This document shows, one piece after another, positions 31,605-40,929 of a DNA stretch of 64,000 nucleotides. The notes beneath the pieces were generated by a model. It had not been told where the DNA came from. It was given only the letters and a program-made list of their open reading frames with translations, and ran no database searches. Origin of the DNA: Microvirga sp. SRT01 (GTDB lineage: Bacteria; Pseudomonadota; Alphaproteobacteria; Sphingomonadales; Sphingomonadaceae); the NCBI GenBank assembly GCA_018139225.1, contig JAGSNX010000001.1, positions 124,001 to 188,000 on the forward strand, given 5' to 3'. Position numbers and translations under genes: made by a program. Numbering within the stretch: position 1 is the stretch's first letter; each line of letters opens with the position of its first letter.

Positions 31605-32957
31605 TCAGCGATACTCGACGACGGCGTCGCGTCGCAGATCGCGCAGCTTCTGCTGCGCGCGCAGGTTGACGCGCTGCGACTGAAGCTGGTTCTCGACCTG
31701 ATCGCTCGTCGGCAACTGCCCGCTCTTGGGATCGTCGCGACCACACAGCACCAGCGCGCGCACGCCCTGTTCGGGCGAGCCGAATGGCGGCGTCGACTGA
31801 CCGATCTGCAACTTCAGCATGATATCGCCCAGCTGCGGCGGCAGGTCGCGGACGCGCACCGTGTCGTTGTCGACGACTTCGGCGCCGACGCTGCCGGCCA
31901 CCTTTGCGACCGTACCGCAACCCTGGATGTTCGCCAGCGCCTTGGTAAACGCCTCTGCGCGCTGAGTCGCCTGCGCCTGCGTGGTGCCGTCCGGGAAGCG
32001 TAACGTCAGCTGCTTCAGGCTCAGCTTCGCATCGCGCGGATCGGCGGTCAGCACCTGCCGCTTGTCGGTCAGGTACAGGATCGATACGCCGCCGGGTACC
32101 TCGATCGGTCCGGCGACCTGCCCGACCTGCATCTGCTGCGCCGCCGCTGCCAGTTCGGCCGGCAGCACCGCGGTGCGGACCCAGCCGAGGTCGCCCCCGA
32201 CCGCACGCGTCGACGCTTCGGAGAATTGCCGCGCGAAATACTCGAACGGCTGCTGGCCTTTCTGGATTTCGGTGATGATCCCACGCGCGTTGGTCACGAC
32301 CTGCTGCGCCGTGGCATCGTTCGCCGACAGGTAGATCTCGCGGAGGTTATATTCCTCGGTACCCTTGCTGGCCTCCAGCCGGTCGAGGATCGCCTTTACT
32401 TCCTGATCGCCGATGTTGACGAACGGCTCGACCTTGCGACGCAGGAACCGCTGCCACGCGAGTTCGCCCTCGATCTGGCGCTTCAGCGACTTTTCCGATG
32501 ATCCCGCCTCGCGCAGGAATGCCGCCATCTGCTGCGGGTTGCGATTGAAGTTGCGGGCGACCCGGTCGTAGCTCTGGTCAATCTCCGGCTTGGTGATCGT
32601 GATGTCGTTCGTTCGCGCTTCCTGGATCTGGAGCGTCTCGTCGATCAACTGGCGGAGCACCTGCAACTTCAGCCGCTCGCGATCCTCGGCGCTAACCTGT
32701 CCGCTGTTGTTCGCGGCCAGCACCAGTCCGACGCGCTGATCGACATCGGTTCCGGTGATGACCGTGTTGTTGACGATCGCGGTCGGCTTGCGGACATTGG
32801 GATCGAATTTGCCGAAGATCTGGAGGTTGGCGGGAATATCCAGCGGCGCCTGCGGCACGCTGTTGTCCTGGACGGTCTGTGCGACCGCGCCTGCGGCCAC
32901 GGCGGCGATGCCCATCAGGCTACCCGCCAGGAGGGTCCAACGACGATGCTGATTCAC
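31605..32957 (-). CDS. surA: Periplasmic chaperone / peptidyl-prolyl isomerase SurA
   Basis: Escorts outer-membrane proteins. A signal peptide ending AGAVAQ, the SurA N-terminal domain (IVNNTVITGTDVDQRV, LRQLIDETLQIQEA), then two parvulin-type regions (GGDLGWV within the first; a degenerate second one near LPPQLGDIMLKLQIGQ). The GTG at 32957 gives a compact signal peptide and follows an AGG site; an ATG at 32987 would add 10 residues. Lies 73 bases below lptD. Confidence 0.93.
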   Translation of the reverse strand: MNQHRRWTLLAGSLMGIAAVAAGAVAQTVQDNSVPQAPLDIPANLQIFGKFDPNVRKPTAIVNNTVITGTDVDQRVGLVLAANNSGQVSAEDRERLKLQVLRQLIDETLQIQEARTNDITITKPEIDQSYDRVARNFNRNPQQMAAFLREAGSSEKSLKRQIEGELAWQRFLRRKVEPFVNIGDQEVKAILDRLEASKGTEEYNLREIYLSANDATAQQVVTNARGIITEIQKGQQPFEYFARQFSEASTRAVGGDLGWVRTAVLPAELAAAAQQMQVGQVAGPIEVPGGVSILYLTDKRQVLTADPRDAKLSLKQLTLRFPDGTTQAQATQRAEAFTKALANIQGCGTVAKVAGSVGAEVVDNDTVRVRDLPPQLGDIMLKLQIGQSTPPFGSPEQGVRALVLCGRDDPKSGQLPTSDQVENQLQSQRVNLRAQQKLRDLRRDAVVEYR

Positions 32958-33030
32958 TCGGCCTACCTGTCCCACTTGCGCGATCATCTCGAAAGACGAC
33001 GCGACTACCCCGGCGATACTGAACCCGCGC

Positions 33031-35334
33031 TTAGCGGCCGAGGTTCGTCAACGCCAGCGTCAACAGGAAGTTGTTCCCCTTCCGCGCATCGCCGATCTGC
33101 CGGTAATCGCGCCGCCACGTCACGCCCAGCCGTATGCAGTCGTCCTCATACTGCACGCCCAGCCGGTGACGGATCGGATCGAAACCGTCGGCCAGCGACA
33201 GCACGTCCTCGTCGCGATTCGTCAGATCGACGATCGCCGAGCCGAACACCGACCAGAAGCGTGCGATCTGAACCCGGCCACCAACGCGAACCTCCTCGCG
33301 GTCGCGCAGATCCTCGGTCTGGTCGATGTCGCGGTTCAGCTTCAGATAGCCGACCAACGCGTAGGTTGAACGACTGCCGACGGTCGCATCCACCTCGTTC
33401 CGGCGCACCCGGAAGCTGTCTTTGTCCAGACGGTAGCGATGCACAATCGACACGAAGTCCCGGAACCGCGCCTCGGTCCGTCCCGTGTAGTCGGAGAACC
33501 GGTCGCTCAGCCCGGTACCGTCCGGCAGGATCGTCGCGCGCGTCGACAGCCGGTAACTCTGGCCGAAGACCGTATCCAGGCTGAAGCCCGGCAGGTCGAG
33601 CGCGTACTCCGCACCGTAGGTGGCGCGCGACGAATCCTCGAACCGGTCGTACCCGGGGAAACGGTTGAGCGCGAACAGGTTGGTGTCGTCGAGGTCGACC
33701 GCGCGCGAATCCTCATTCGGGATCGACAGGTTCTTGATCCGCGGTGCCGCCACCAGTTGCACGCGCGGGGTCAGCCGCTGCGTCCCTCCCAAGAAACTGC
33801 CGACGAACGGCCACTTCACGTCCGCCGCCAGCGCCCCGATCGCCCGGCCCTGAAACCCTTCTGTGCCGCGATAGGTGACGACCGCGGTCGAGAGCGTATC
33901 GTTGGTGTTGTAGGCATCACCCCGCGCAAAGGCGGTGAACGTCACCTCCTGCCCCCAGTTGGTCAGCCGCCGGACGTCCCATTGCAGGCTGGCGAACGCG
34001 CGCTGCGTGTCCTGTCCGTCCGTCCGCGTCAGCGCGAGGCTGTTGACCTGCAACTGGATGCGCCCGCCCAGCAGCGGATCGGCGAAGCGGCGACGATAGT
34101 CGATCTCGGGCAGCGCGATCGGCTGAAGGCCCTGCCTGTCATTAACGCGCAGCGTCTGCACAGCCCAGCCGCTGATCGCGAAATAGCTGTCGGTGCCGAT
34201 CCGCTGCAACGTCGCCGTATTCCGCAGCCGGTCGTCGCGCGAAATATCGTACCGGCGCAGGAACGTGCGGTCGGTCGCCAGCCGCAGCGATCCGCTCGCG
34301 CTCCACTCCGGTGTGAACTGGTACCGTGCAACACCGTCGATATAGCCGCGCAGTGCCATCTCGGTATCGGTCGGATCGACCGTGTTCAGGTCGTCGCTCC
34401 GCCGGCTTTCGGTGACATAGCCATGCAGCCGGAACGCCCCCCGCTCCGACAGTTGCGAGTAATCCGCCTCCGCCATCGGCAGCACGCTGGAATAGATATG
34501 CGGCGTCAGCGTCAGGCCGCGATTGGGCGCGAGCTTGATGAAATAGGGCGTCGCCAGTTCCAGCCCGTTGACCCGGCTATAGCTGAACTGCGGGCTGAGA
34601 AGGCCGCTGTCGCTCGACCCGCCGACCGGATGCGAAAAGCGCGGCAGCGGCAGCGCGGGCAGGCCGAACAGGTCCAGCCGCCCACCGGCGTAATAGACGC
34701 GCTGCCTGTCCGGCCGATACGTCACCTTGATCGCGGTGATCTTCCAGCTCGGCTCCTTCGGGCAGCCTTTGGACGTCTCGACCGCGCAGGGCGTGTAGGC
34801 GGCGGTCTCCAGCGTAACGGTGCCGTCCTCCGACCGCGTACCCTTCGCGGCCGCGAGCCGTCCGCCCTGTTCCAGGACGACGAGCATGTTGTCGACCACG
34901 CCGTCCTTCAGCGTGTCGGTCAGGTCGATGCGGTCGCCGTAAGCGATATCGCCCTGCGGATTGGTGACGGCGATATCGCCGGTCGCCACGACCTTGCCCG
35001 TCTTGCGGTTCCAGACCACCTGATCGGCGCGCAATCGTTGCCCCTGGCGGATCATCCGCACGTCGCCCTTGGCGGTGACGATATCGCCCTCGGAGTCATA
35101 CTCCAGCGCGCCGGCGGCGAACTGCACCTGATCGTCGGCGGCGGGCGGGGCGCCCGCGATAGGATCGCCGGTCGGCGGCGCGACAGGGCGGTCCTGAAGG
35201 TCCTGCGCGGTCGCGCTGGTGGTCAGGCCGACCGCGCATGCCATCACGGCACACCCAGCGAACAGGTCGATACGCGGCAAGAAACCCGTCCCCTTCAACA
35301 CGTCGACGCGGGCCTCCTGACAGGACAGCGACAC
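33031..35334 (-). CDS. lptD: LPS-assembly protein LptD
   Basis: Outer-membrane translocon for lipopolysaccharide. 767 residues: a signal peptide ending about residue 43, an OstA-like periplasmic domain (ALEYDSEGDIVTAKGDVRM, DIAVTNPQGDIAYGDRIDL) and a large beta-barrel (about 230-767). Cys pair CAVETSKGC and a Cys near the C-terminus (DDCIRLGV) can form the inter-domain disulfides; the family often has four Cys. First gene of the lptD-surA-pdxA-rsmA run; divergent from pepA by 129 bases. Confidence 0.95.
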   Translation of the reverse strand: MSLSCQEARVDVLKGTGFLPRIDLFAGCAVMACAVGLTTSATAQDLQDRPVAPPTGDPIAGAPPAADDQVQFAAGALEYDSEGDIVTAKGDVRMIRQGQRLRADQVVWNRKTGKVVATGDIAVTNPQGDIAYGDRIDLTDTLKDGVVDNMLVVLEQGGRLAAAKGTRSEDGTVTLETAAYTPCAVETSKGCPKEPSWKITAIKVTYRPDRQRVYYAGGRLDLFGLPALPLPRFSHPVGGSSDSGLLSPQFSYSRVNGLELATPYFIKLAPNRGLTLTPHIYSSVLPMAEADYSQLSERGAFRLHGYVTESRRSDDLNTVDPTDTEMALRGYIDGVARYQFTPEWSASGSLRLATDRTFLRRYDISRDDRLRNTATLQRIGTDSYFAISGWAVQTLRVNDRQGLQPIALPEIDYRRRFADPLLGGRIQLQVNSLALTRTDGQDTQRAFASLQWDVRRLTNWGQEVTFTAFARGDAYNTNDTLSTAVVTYRGTEGFQGRAIGALAADVKWPFVGSFLGGTQRLTPRVQLVAAPRIKNLSIPNEDSRAVDLDDTNLFALNRFPGYDRFEDSSRATYGAEYALDLPGFSLDTVFGQSYRLSTRATILPDGTGLSDRFSDYTGRTEARFRDFVSIVHRYRLDKDSFRVRRNEVDATVGSRSTYALVGYLKLNRDIDQTEDLRDREEVRVGGRVQIARFWSVFGSAIVDLTNRDEDVLSLADGFDPIRHRLGVQYEDDCIRLGVTWRRDYRQIGDARKGNNFLLTLALTNLGR

Positions 35335-35463
35335 GCTCTGCGCCTATCGCACCCCGCGCGGTCCCGCAACGTCGTGCTTTATCGCCCGCTGCCGTCCCGG
35401 CCACGCCGCGCTTGTCATCCCCCTCCGCAATCCTAGATGTGATGTTCATCAACCGAGGACTTC

Positions 35464-36939
35464 ATGCAGATTCATTTCGCGCCCGCTGCGGCCGCCGATG
35501 CGGCCATTCTCGTCATCCCCGTCGAGAAGGACGCGCTGGCCCGAACCCGGTGGACCGGCGACGCCACGCGTCGCGTCGCGGAGGCGGCCTCATCCGCGTC
35601 GCGCTTTTCGGGTGAAGCGGGCTCCACCGTCGAGCTGTTCGTCAGTGCGGGAGAGGCCGAAACCGTCCGGCACATCCTGCTCGTCGGCGTCGGCAACGAC
35701 GAAACCGGCTGGCGGAAGGCGGGTGGCGCGATCGTGGCGAAGCTGCTGACCTCCGGTGCGACGGAGGCGACCGTCGACCTGTCGGCGCTGGCGAACGCGC
35801 CGTCGCCAGCGGCGGTGGCGAAGCTGGCCGCAACCGCGGCGCAGCGCGCGTGGCGGCATGATGTGTACCGGACCAAGCTGGCCGAAACCGCCAAGCCGAC
35901 GCTCACCGCGCTGACCATCGCCGGCGCGCCCGAGGGTACGGACGCGGCGTGGCTGCATCAGGATGCACTGACCAAGGGGCTCGCGCTCACCCGCACGCTC
36001 GTCGCGGAGCCGGCGAACATCATCTACCCCGAAACCTTCGTCGAGCGTGTCCGCGCCGATGTCGAGGGGCTGGGGCTGGAAATCACCGTCCTTGACGAGG
36101 ATGCGATGCGCGAGCTGGGCATGGGCTCGCTGCTGTCGGTCAGCCTCGGCTCGGCACGCGAGGCCCGCGTCCTCGCCTTGCGCTGGAACGGAGCGGGGGA
36201 GGGCGATCCCGACCTCGCGCTGGTGGGCAAGGGTGTCACATTCGACACCGGCGGCATCTCGATCAAGCCGGCCGCCGGTATGGAGGACATGAAGTGGGAC
36301 ATGGGCGGCGCCGGGGCCGTCGTCGGCGCGATGCGCGCGCTCGCCACGCGCAAGGCGAAGGCGAACGTGGTCGGCGTCTGCGGGCTGGTCGAGAATATGC
36401 CGGATGGCCTCGCCACGCGCCCCGGTGACGTCGTGACGTCGATGTCCGGCCAGACGATCGAGGTGTTGAACACCGACGCCGAGGGCCGGCTGGTCCTTGC
36501 CGACGCCATCACCTGGACGCAGCGCACGTTCCGCCCGAAGACGATCGTCGATCTCGCGACGCTGACCGGCGCGATGATCGTCGCGCTCGGCAACGAATAT
36601 GGCGGGCTGTTCTCCAACGACGACGATCTCGCCGCGCAGCTCGCCGCAGCGGGTCTGGCGACCGACGACAAGCTCTGGCGGTTCCCGCTGTCGGCGACCT
36701 ACGACAAGCTGATCGACAGCCCGATCGCCGACATGAAGAATGTCGGCCCGCGCGGTGGCGGATCGATCACCGCGGCGCAGTTCATCAAGCGCTTCGTCGA
36801 CGAGGGCGTGAAGTGGGCGCACCTCGACATTGCCGGCATGGTCTGGTCCGACAAGCCCGGCCCCGGCTACGACAAGGGCGCAACGGGTTACGGTGTGAAG
36901 CTGCTCGACCGCTTCGTGGCGGACAATTTCGAAAAGTAG
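35464..36939 (+). CDS. pepA: Leucyl aminopeptidase (M17)
   Basis: A cytosolic two-metal aminopeptidase, 491 residues. GKGVTFDTGGISIKP carries the metal Lys and Asp; KWDMGGAGAVVGAM and the signature NTDAEGRLVLADA complete the site. GAGG-type ribosome site 7 bases before the ATG. Members in gammaproteobacteria also bind DNA; no sign of that is claimed here. Confidence 0.96.
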   Translation: MQIHFAPAAAADAAILVIPVEKDALARTRWTGDATRRVAEAASSASRFSGEAGSTVELFVSAGEAETVRHILLVGVGNDETGWRKAGGAIVAKLLTSGATEATVDLSALANAPSPAAVAKLAATAAQRAWRHDVYRTKLAETAKPTLTALTIAGAPEGTDAAWLHQDALTKGLALTRTLVAEPANIIYPETFVERVRADVEGLGLEITVLDEDAMRELGMGSLLSVSLGSAREARVLALRWNGAGEGDPDLALVGKGVTFDTGGISIKPAAGMEDMKWDMGGAGAVVGAMRALATRKAKANVVGVCGLVENMPDGLATRPGDVVTSMSGQTIEVLNTDAEGRLVLADAITWTQRTFRPKTIVDLATLTGAMIVALGNEYGGLFSNDDDLAAQLAAAGLATDDKLWRFPLSATYDKLIDSPIADMKNVGPRGGGSITAAQFIKRFVDEGVKWAHLDIAGMVWSDKPGPGYDKGATGYGVKLLDRFVADNFEK

Positions 36940-37046
36940 GGGCGTACGCTCCGGCGCTCGGCGCGAACGGGAAGGGGATAGTCCGTGATCCGTCCGCGCC
37001 GAGCCGACTTGAAGGCAGCGCGATCGGCTCCACCTGCAAATCCAAG

Positions 37047-37075
37047 CGTCATGCCGGCACAGGCCGGGCATGACG
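37047..37075. repeat. Palindromic intergenic repeat
   Basis: Arms cgtcatgcc (37047-37055) and ggcatgacg (37067-37075) are perfectly inverted around an 11-base GC-rich centre. It lies 108 bases beyond pepA in the 180-base gap before holC, and resembles the short dispersed palindromes of alphaproteobacterial genomes. It may also serve as the pepA terminator; there is no T run. Confidence 0.5.
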
Positions 37076-37119
37076 GCGGGTATCTTCCCGCCACGCCACG
37101 CCGCCGCTAGACCGCCCGC

Positions 37120-37560
37120 ATGCAGGTCGACTTCTACCATCTCACCGCCACTCCGCTCGACCGCGCGCTTCCCCAGATCGCGGAGAAGGTGGTGGCGAGC
37201 GGTGGGCGCCTGTTGATCGTCGCGAGCGAGCCTGCCCAGCGTGACGCGCTCGACCGCCTGCTGTGGAGCTACGCACCGACCAGCTTCCTTCCACACGCAC
37301 AACTGGGACAGGCGGATGATACCGTTCAGCCGGTACTGATCGCGCCCGACGTCAACGCGGCCAATCGTGCGCGCAACGTCGCGCTGGTCGATGGCGTCTG
37401 GCGCGACGACGCGCTCGATTTCGATCGCGCCTTCCATTTCTTCGACGACGATCGCATCCGCGAGGCACGGTTGGCGTGGAAAGCGCTCGCCGATCGCGAG
37501 GGCGTCCAGCGCCGCTATTGGAAGCAGAACGACGCGGGGCGCTGGGAACAGGCCGCCTGA
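37120..37560 (+). CDS. holC: DNA polymerase III subunit chi
   Basis: 146 residues beginning MQVDFYHLT, with [35 protein letters not shown] and [23 protein letters not shown] typical of chi. Chi links the clamp loader to single-strand binding protein. The downstream psi subunit is not expected in this lineage. pepA-holC-ndk order is common in sphingomonads. Confidence 0.93.
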   Translation: MQVDFYHLTATPLDRALPQIAEKVVASGGRLLIVASEPAQRDALDRLLWSYAPTSFLPHAQLGQADDTVQPVLIAPDVNAANRARNVALVDGVWRDDALDFDRAFHFFDDDRIREARLAWKALADREGVQRRYWKQNDAGRWEQAA

Positions 37561-37645
37561 CCAGCGGGTGTTGTTGCCTTCCGCTCCGCCCCCGACTAGG
37601 GGCGACGCGACTTTCCTCCCCATCAGACAGGAGCCCGTGACCGTC

Positions 37646-38068
37646 ATGGCCGCGAACCGTACCTTTTCGATCATCAAGCCCGACGCCACGCGTCGCAACA
37701 TCACCGGCGCCGTCACCAAGATGCTGGAGGAAGCCGGTCTGCGCGTCGTCGCGTCCAAGCGCATCCAGATGAGCCGCGAGCAGGCCGAGGGCTTCTACGC
37801 CGTTCACCGCGAGCGTCCGTTCTTCAACGATCTGGTCGAATTCATGATCTCCGGCCCGGTCGTCGTGCAGGTGCTGGAGGGCGAGAACGCCATGCAGCGC
37901 AACCGCGACATCATGGGCGCGACCAACCCCGCCAATGCCGAGCCGGGCACGATCCGCAAGGAACTGGCCGAGTCGATCGAGGCGAACACCGTCCACGGTT
38001 CGGATTCGGACGAAAATGCCGAGATCGAGATCGCGTACTTCTTCAAGCCGGAAGAGATCGTCGGCTGA
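37646..38068 (+). CDS. ndk: Nucleoside-diphosphate kinase
   Basis: 140 residues. [14 protein letters not shown] carries the ATP-site Lys, and active His lies in NTVHGSDS, all in normal places. It balances NTP pools. An AGGAG site sits 13 bases before this ATG and 4 before a GTG at 37637, so the start could be three codons earlier. The TGA shares a base with the next ATG (TGATG). Confidence 0.96.
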   Translation: MAANRTFSIIKPDATRRNITGAVTKMLEEAGLRVVASKRIQMSREQAEGFYAVHRERPFFNDLVEFMISGPVVVQVLEGENAMQRNRDIMGATNPANAEPGTIRKELAESIEANTVHGSDSDENAEIEIAYFFKPEEIVG

Positions 38069-38604
38069 TGCCGTGCCGGCTGCGACGGGCGGAGGCAGGC
38101 GATGCGCCGGCCCTGTCGCTCGTTGCGGCCGCCAGCTTCCTCGAGACGTTCGCCGGCACCCTGTCCGGCGACGACATCGTCGCGCACGTGACGAACAAGA
38201 GCGCACCCGCGATGTTCGCCCGCTGGATCGCCGATCCCGTCAGCATCGCGACGCTCGCGACCCATCCGGACGGCGATGCGCCCGTAGGTTACACCGTCCT
38301 GACCACGCCCGACGCGGTTGGCGACATCATGCCGGGCGACATTGAATTGCGCCGCATCTACACGCTATCGACGGCGCGCGGCACGGGGCTGGGATCGGCG
38401 CTGATGGACCGCGCGATCACAGATGCCCGCGCCCTCGGCCACACCCGCATGCTGCTGGGCGTCCTCGCGACCAATCACCGCGCCTGCGCCTTTTACGAGC
38501 GGCAAGGATTCAGCGTCGTCGCCGATCGCCGCTTCAAGGTCGGCGCGACCTGGCACGACGACCGCGTCTACGCGCGGGCTCTGACTGGAAGCTCGTCCGG
38601 GTAA
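38068..38604 (+). CDS. GNAT-family N-acetyltransferase
   Basis: 178 residues. Acetyl-CoA-binding motif A in STARGTGLGSALMDRAI, followed by LLGVLATNHRACAFYERQGF (motif B). The substrate is unknown; small metabolites or protein N-termini are both possible. Starts on the last base of the ndk stop codon, so translation is probably coupled. Confidence 0.9.
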   Translation: MPCRLRRAEAGDAPALSLVAAASFLETFAGTLSGDDIVAHVTNKSAPAMFARWIADPVSIATLATHPDGDAPVGYTVLTTPDAVGDIMPGDIELRRIYTLSTARGTGLGSALMDRAITDARALGHTRMLLGVLATNHRACAFYERQGFSVVADRRFKVGATWHDDRVYARALTGSSSG

Positions 38605-38638
38605 CGATGATCGGGGGCCACGGCTCGATGTCGAAGCA

Positions 38639-38935
38639 TCAGCGCAACGCCGTCACCTCGAGCATCGGGTGACATTCATAAACACCGAGGCCGGCCTTCA
38701 TCAGCGGATCGTCCGCGAGCAGTGCGGTGATCTCTTCGTCGTCCGACAGGGTGTAGAGTGCCACGCCGTACGCGCCGTTCGGGTCCAGCACCGGCCCGCA
38801 CGCCACGATCCGGCGCTTTTTCGCCAGCCCCTGCTGCCAATAGCGCTGCATCATCAGCAGCTCGACTTCCACGGCTGACAGCGTGTCTAGGAAGTCCGAA
38901 CGCGGCGGAATATACTTGCAGAAAAAGTGGTTCAT
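38639..38935 (-). CDS. YciI-like protein
   Basis: 98 residues from the ATG at 38935 (an ATG at 38950 is also in frame). The C-terminal half reads ACGPVLDPNGAYGVALYTLSD, then LLADDPLMKAGLGVYECHPM, the pattern of the YCII ferredoxin-like fold. Such small proteins are of mostly unknown function, sometimes dehalogenase-like. The N-terminal region with a Cys (HFFCKYIPP) is unusual. Faces the GNAT gene, 34 bases apart. Confidence 0.75.
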   Translation of the reverse strand: MNHFFCKYIPPRSDFLDTLSAVEVELLMMQRYWQQGLAKKRRIVACGPVLDPNGAYGVALYTLSDDEEITALLADDPLMKAGLGVYECHPMLEVTALR

Positions 38936-39288
38936 GTGAATTCCGGGCATGGCGTTGTTGAGGACGTCTTTATGGCGCACCCGGGCGGTAAAAACCGCCG
39001 ACGAGAGCAAATGTTGTCAATGTTTATCGAGCCTTAACTTACATGGGTTTATAAGGCGCAGTGTTCATTCGTGGAATATGTGCTCAGCGTGACAGCGCCA
39101 TTTAGGTCGGCGGCTGTTTCCGCCCGACCAACACTCACCTTCGTCCGTTTTCGCAATGATGCTAATCCGAGCGTTCCGTTTGCAGGGCGGCGGAGGCGTA
39201 CGCTCCCAATGCTCGCGGGAAGTTGATACTCGCTCTTCGCGGGAGTGCGGCGCAAATACAACATGTCAATAGGAAAGGTGTGTAGTCG
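38936..39288. other. 353-base divergent intergenic region, A/T-richer
   Basis: No supported gene. It is visibly less GC-rich than its surroundings (for example 39005-39060 and 39245-39290). It holds a small hairpin at the 38985-39000 region (ggcggt/accgcc) and, read on the minus strand, a TTGACA at 39020-39015 without a good -10 partner. It must contain the promoters for the YciI-like gene (minus) and the AraC gene (plus). A short minus frame ending at 39049 is the shadow of the AraC gene. Confidence 0.6.
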
Positions 39289-40326
39289 TTGAGCGATTCG
39301 ACTTTGAACCTCGATCTGAACGACATAGCCCGATCCGATGGTCGCGGAGCCTTGCGTAGGTCGGCGATCTGGCGGCCGCAACCGCGCTTCGTTCACGAGA
39401 TCACCACCACTCTGCAACTCGACGCCGTCAACGATGCCGGCGGTATCGCCGTGCAGTTCGAACCAACACCCAGAAGTGCGGTTCATCTGGCATTCGAGGG
39501 TAGCCAAAGCGAGACGCTCAGCATCTGGACGACGCGAGCCCACCACGGCTTCATCAGTCGCCCGAAGCTCGCGGCCGATCTCATCACCATCCGCTTCGTG
39601 CGGACCGGCTTCATGCTTCGCGACGACAAGCGCGGCGAAGGAACGGTCGTGGGGTTCGATCAGGCGATGTGCGCGTCCTTTGGGGAAATGCACCACGAGC
39701 AGGCGTCAGCTGGATTCTCGGCTACGACGGCGAGCATCGGCCGTGACGCCGTCGAACGCGCCTGCCGAACGCTAAGCGGTTCGGAGTCCGTCCTTCTCCC
39801 TCGGTTCCTATCGGTCGTCGATGCAAATAGTCCCGGTCTGGCAGCGTTGCGACAGACGCTGGCTGTCCTGCAGGACCAACTTGTCCGCCGGATCGATAAC
39901 GACCTGACCGTGCCGTTGCTTCAGGAGCTTCTCGTCTACCAGTTCGTCAGTGCGTGGCCGTCGAGCGGCGGGTCGATGACGCCGAAGCCGGCGGACATCT
40001 CGGTCAGACCGATCAAGCTCGCACTGGACTTCATCGAAGCGAACCTCCGCCGGGCGATCCGGATATCCGATATCGCGCACGCCGCCGGCCTCAATGCTCG
40101 CGCCTTGCAGACCGGTTTCAGGCGGCATGTCGGGTGCAGTCCCGTGCAATACCTCATCTCGCGCCGGTTGGATCGGGTGCATGCGGCCTTGCAACTCGAA
40201 AGCGACCTCAGCATTCAGGATATCGCCACCATCTGGGGCTTCACGCATATGAGCGACTTCGGCCGGCGTTATCGTCAAAGGTTCGGACGTTCGCCTCGCG
40301 ATACCGTCAAGCCAATCCGGCAGTAG
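39289..40326 (+). CDS. AraC-family transcriptional regulator
   Basis: 345 residues from a TTG start at 39289, chosen because AGGAAAGG lies about 11 bases upstream. N-terminal part (about 30-210) looks like an AraC-type ligand or dimer domain of the AraC_binding_2 kind; two helix-turn-helices lie at about 245-340 (ISDIAHAAGLNARALQTGF and IQDIATIWGFTHMSDFGRRY). The HTHs are well kept. Codon use appears somewhat less GC-biased than in neighbouring genes. Targets are unknown; the divergent YciI-like gene is a candidate. Confidence 0.88.
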   Translation: MSDSTLNLDLNDIARSDGRGALRRSAIWRPQPRFVHEITTTLQLDAVNDAGGIAVQFEPTPRSAVHLAFEGSQSETLSIWTTRAHHGFISRPKLAADLITIRFVRTGFMLRDDKRGEGTVVGFDQAMCASFGEMHHEQASAGFSATTASIGRDAVERACRTLSGSESVLLPRFLSVVDANSPGLAALRQTLAVLQDQLVRRIDNDLTVPLLQELLVYQFVSAWPSSGGSMTPKPADISVRPIKLALDFIEANLRRAIRISDIAHAAGLNARALQTGFRRHVGCSPVQYLISRRLDRVHAALQLESDLSIQDIATIWGFTHMSDFGRRYRQRFGRSPRDTVKPIRQ

Positions 40327-40347
40327 TTTACGCCGGCGTTACCGGAT

Positions 40348-40929
40348 TCAAATCTTCTCGCGCGCCCACAAGGCATCGACCCGCGCCTGATTACCGCCGC
40401 GTTCACGGAGGCGCATGCCTTCGAGTCGCAACGTCCGACCGCGCAGCACGCGTCCCTCGGTCCGCCAGATCAGGTCATAGATCGCCGTCGACGTGCGCGC
40501 CGCATCGCCGTCCCAGTACCGCACTGTCAGCAGCACCGGCAGCCGCCCGGCGCGATCGTCCGCACCGCCGTCGGTCAGCTTCAGTATCGGCGCTTCGATC
40601 GCATTCACATCGATGGCGATATCCGCGACCGGCCGCTCCGGCGCGACACCCAGCGCCTTGGGGAACAGCACCGCCAGATCCTGCAAGTCGTGCTTTTCGT
40701 CCTTGATCGCCAGGCGCTTGCCGCCATCCTCGACCGTTGCGACCAGATCGACGCGGGCTCGCTCGCGCGCTTCGCTCGATTTGTCGGCGACCCGCGCTTC
40801 CTGATCGGCGCGCCGGTCGGCCCAGCCGGTGTAGAAGGTCAGGCCGGCGATCACGACGCCCGCAACCGCGACGACTTCCGCCAGCGTCACCCAGCGGCGG
40901 CGGGTCGCCTGTTCCGACGTCTCGCTCAC
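40348..40929 (-). CDS. Single-pass membrane protein of unknown function
   Basis: 193 residues: a short N-terminal cytoplasmic part, one membrane segment at about 16-36 (LAEVVAVAGVVIAGLTFYTG), then an Arg/Glu/Asp-rich soluble part with LTVRYWDGDAARTSTAIYDLIWRTEGRVLRG. I do not recognise a family beyond this. Its ATG overlaps the purN stop by 4 bases, so it belongs to the purM-purN transcript. A 10-base palindrome (acgccggcgt, 40330-40339) lies in the gap to the convergent AraC gene. Confidence 0.75.
   Translation of the reverse strand: MSETSEQATRRRWVTLAEVVAVAGVVIAGLTFYTGWADRRADQEARVADKSSEARERARVDLVATVEDGGKRLAIKDEKHDLQDLAVLFPKALGVAPERPVADIAIDVNAIEAPILKLTDGGADDRAGRLPVLLTVRYWDGDAARTSTAIYDLIWRTEGRVLRGRTLRLEGMRLRERGGNQARVDALWAREKI

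Noticed and set aside
33439..35436. 665-codon open frame on the plus strand
   Set aside because: Antisense to lptD; composition is Arg/Gln/Pro-rich with no family motif, while lptD is unmistakable.
35590..37764. 724-codon open frame on the minus strand
   Set aside because: Antisense shadow of pepA, holC and the start of ndk; no recognisable protein features.
39049..39696. 215-codon minus-strand frame in the AraC region
   Set aside because: Mostly opposite the AraC gene and without a ribosome site or domain.
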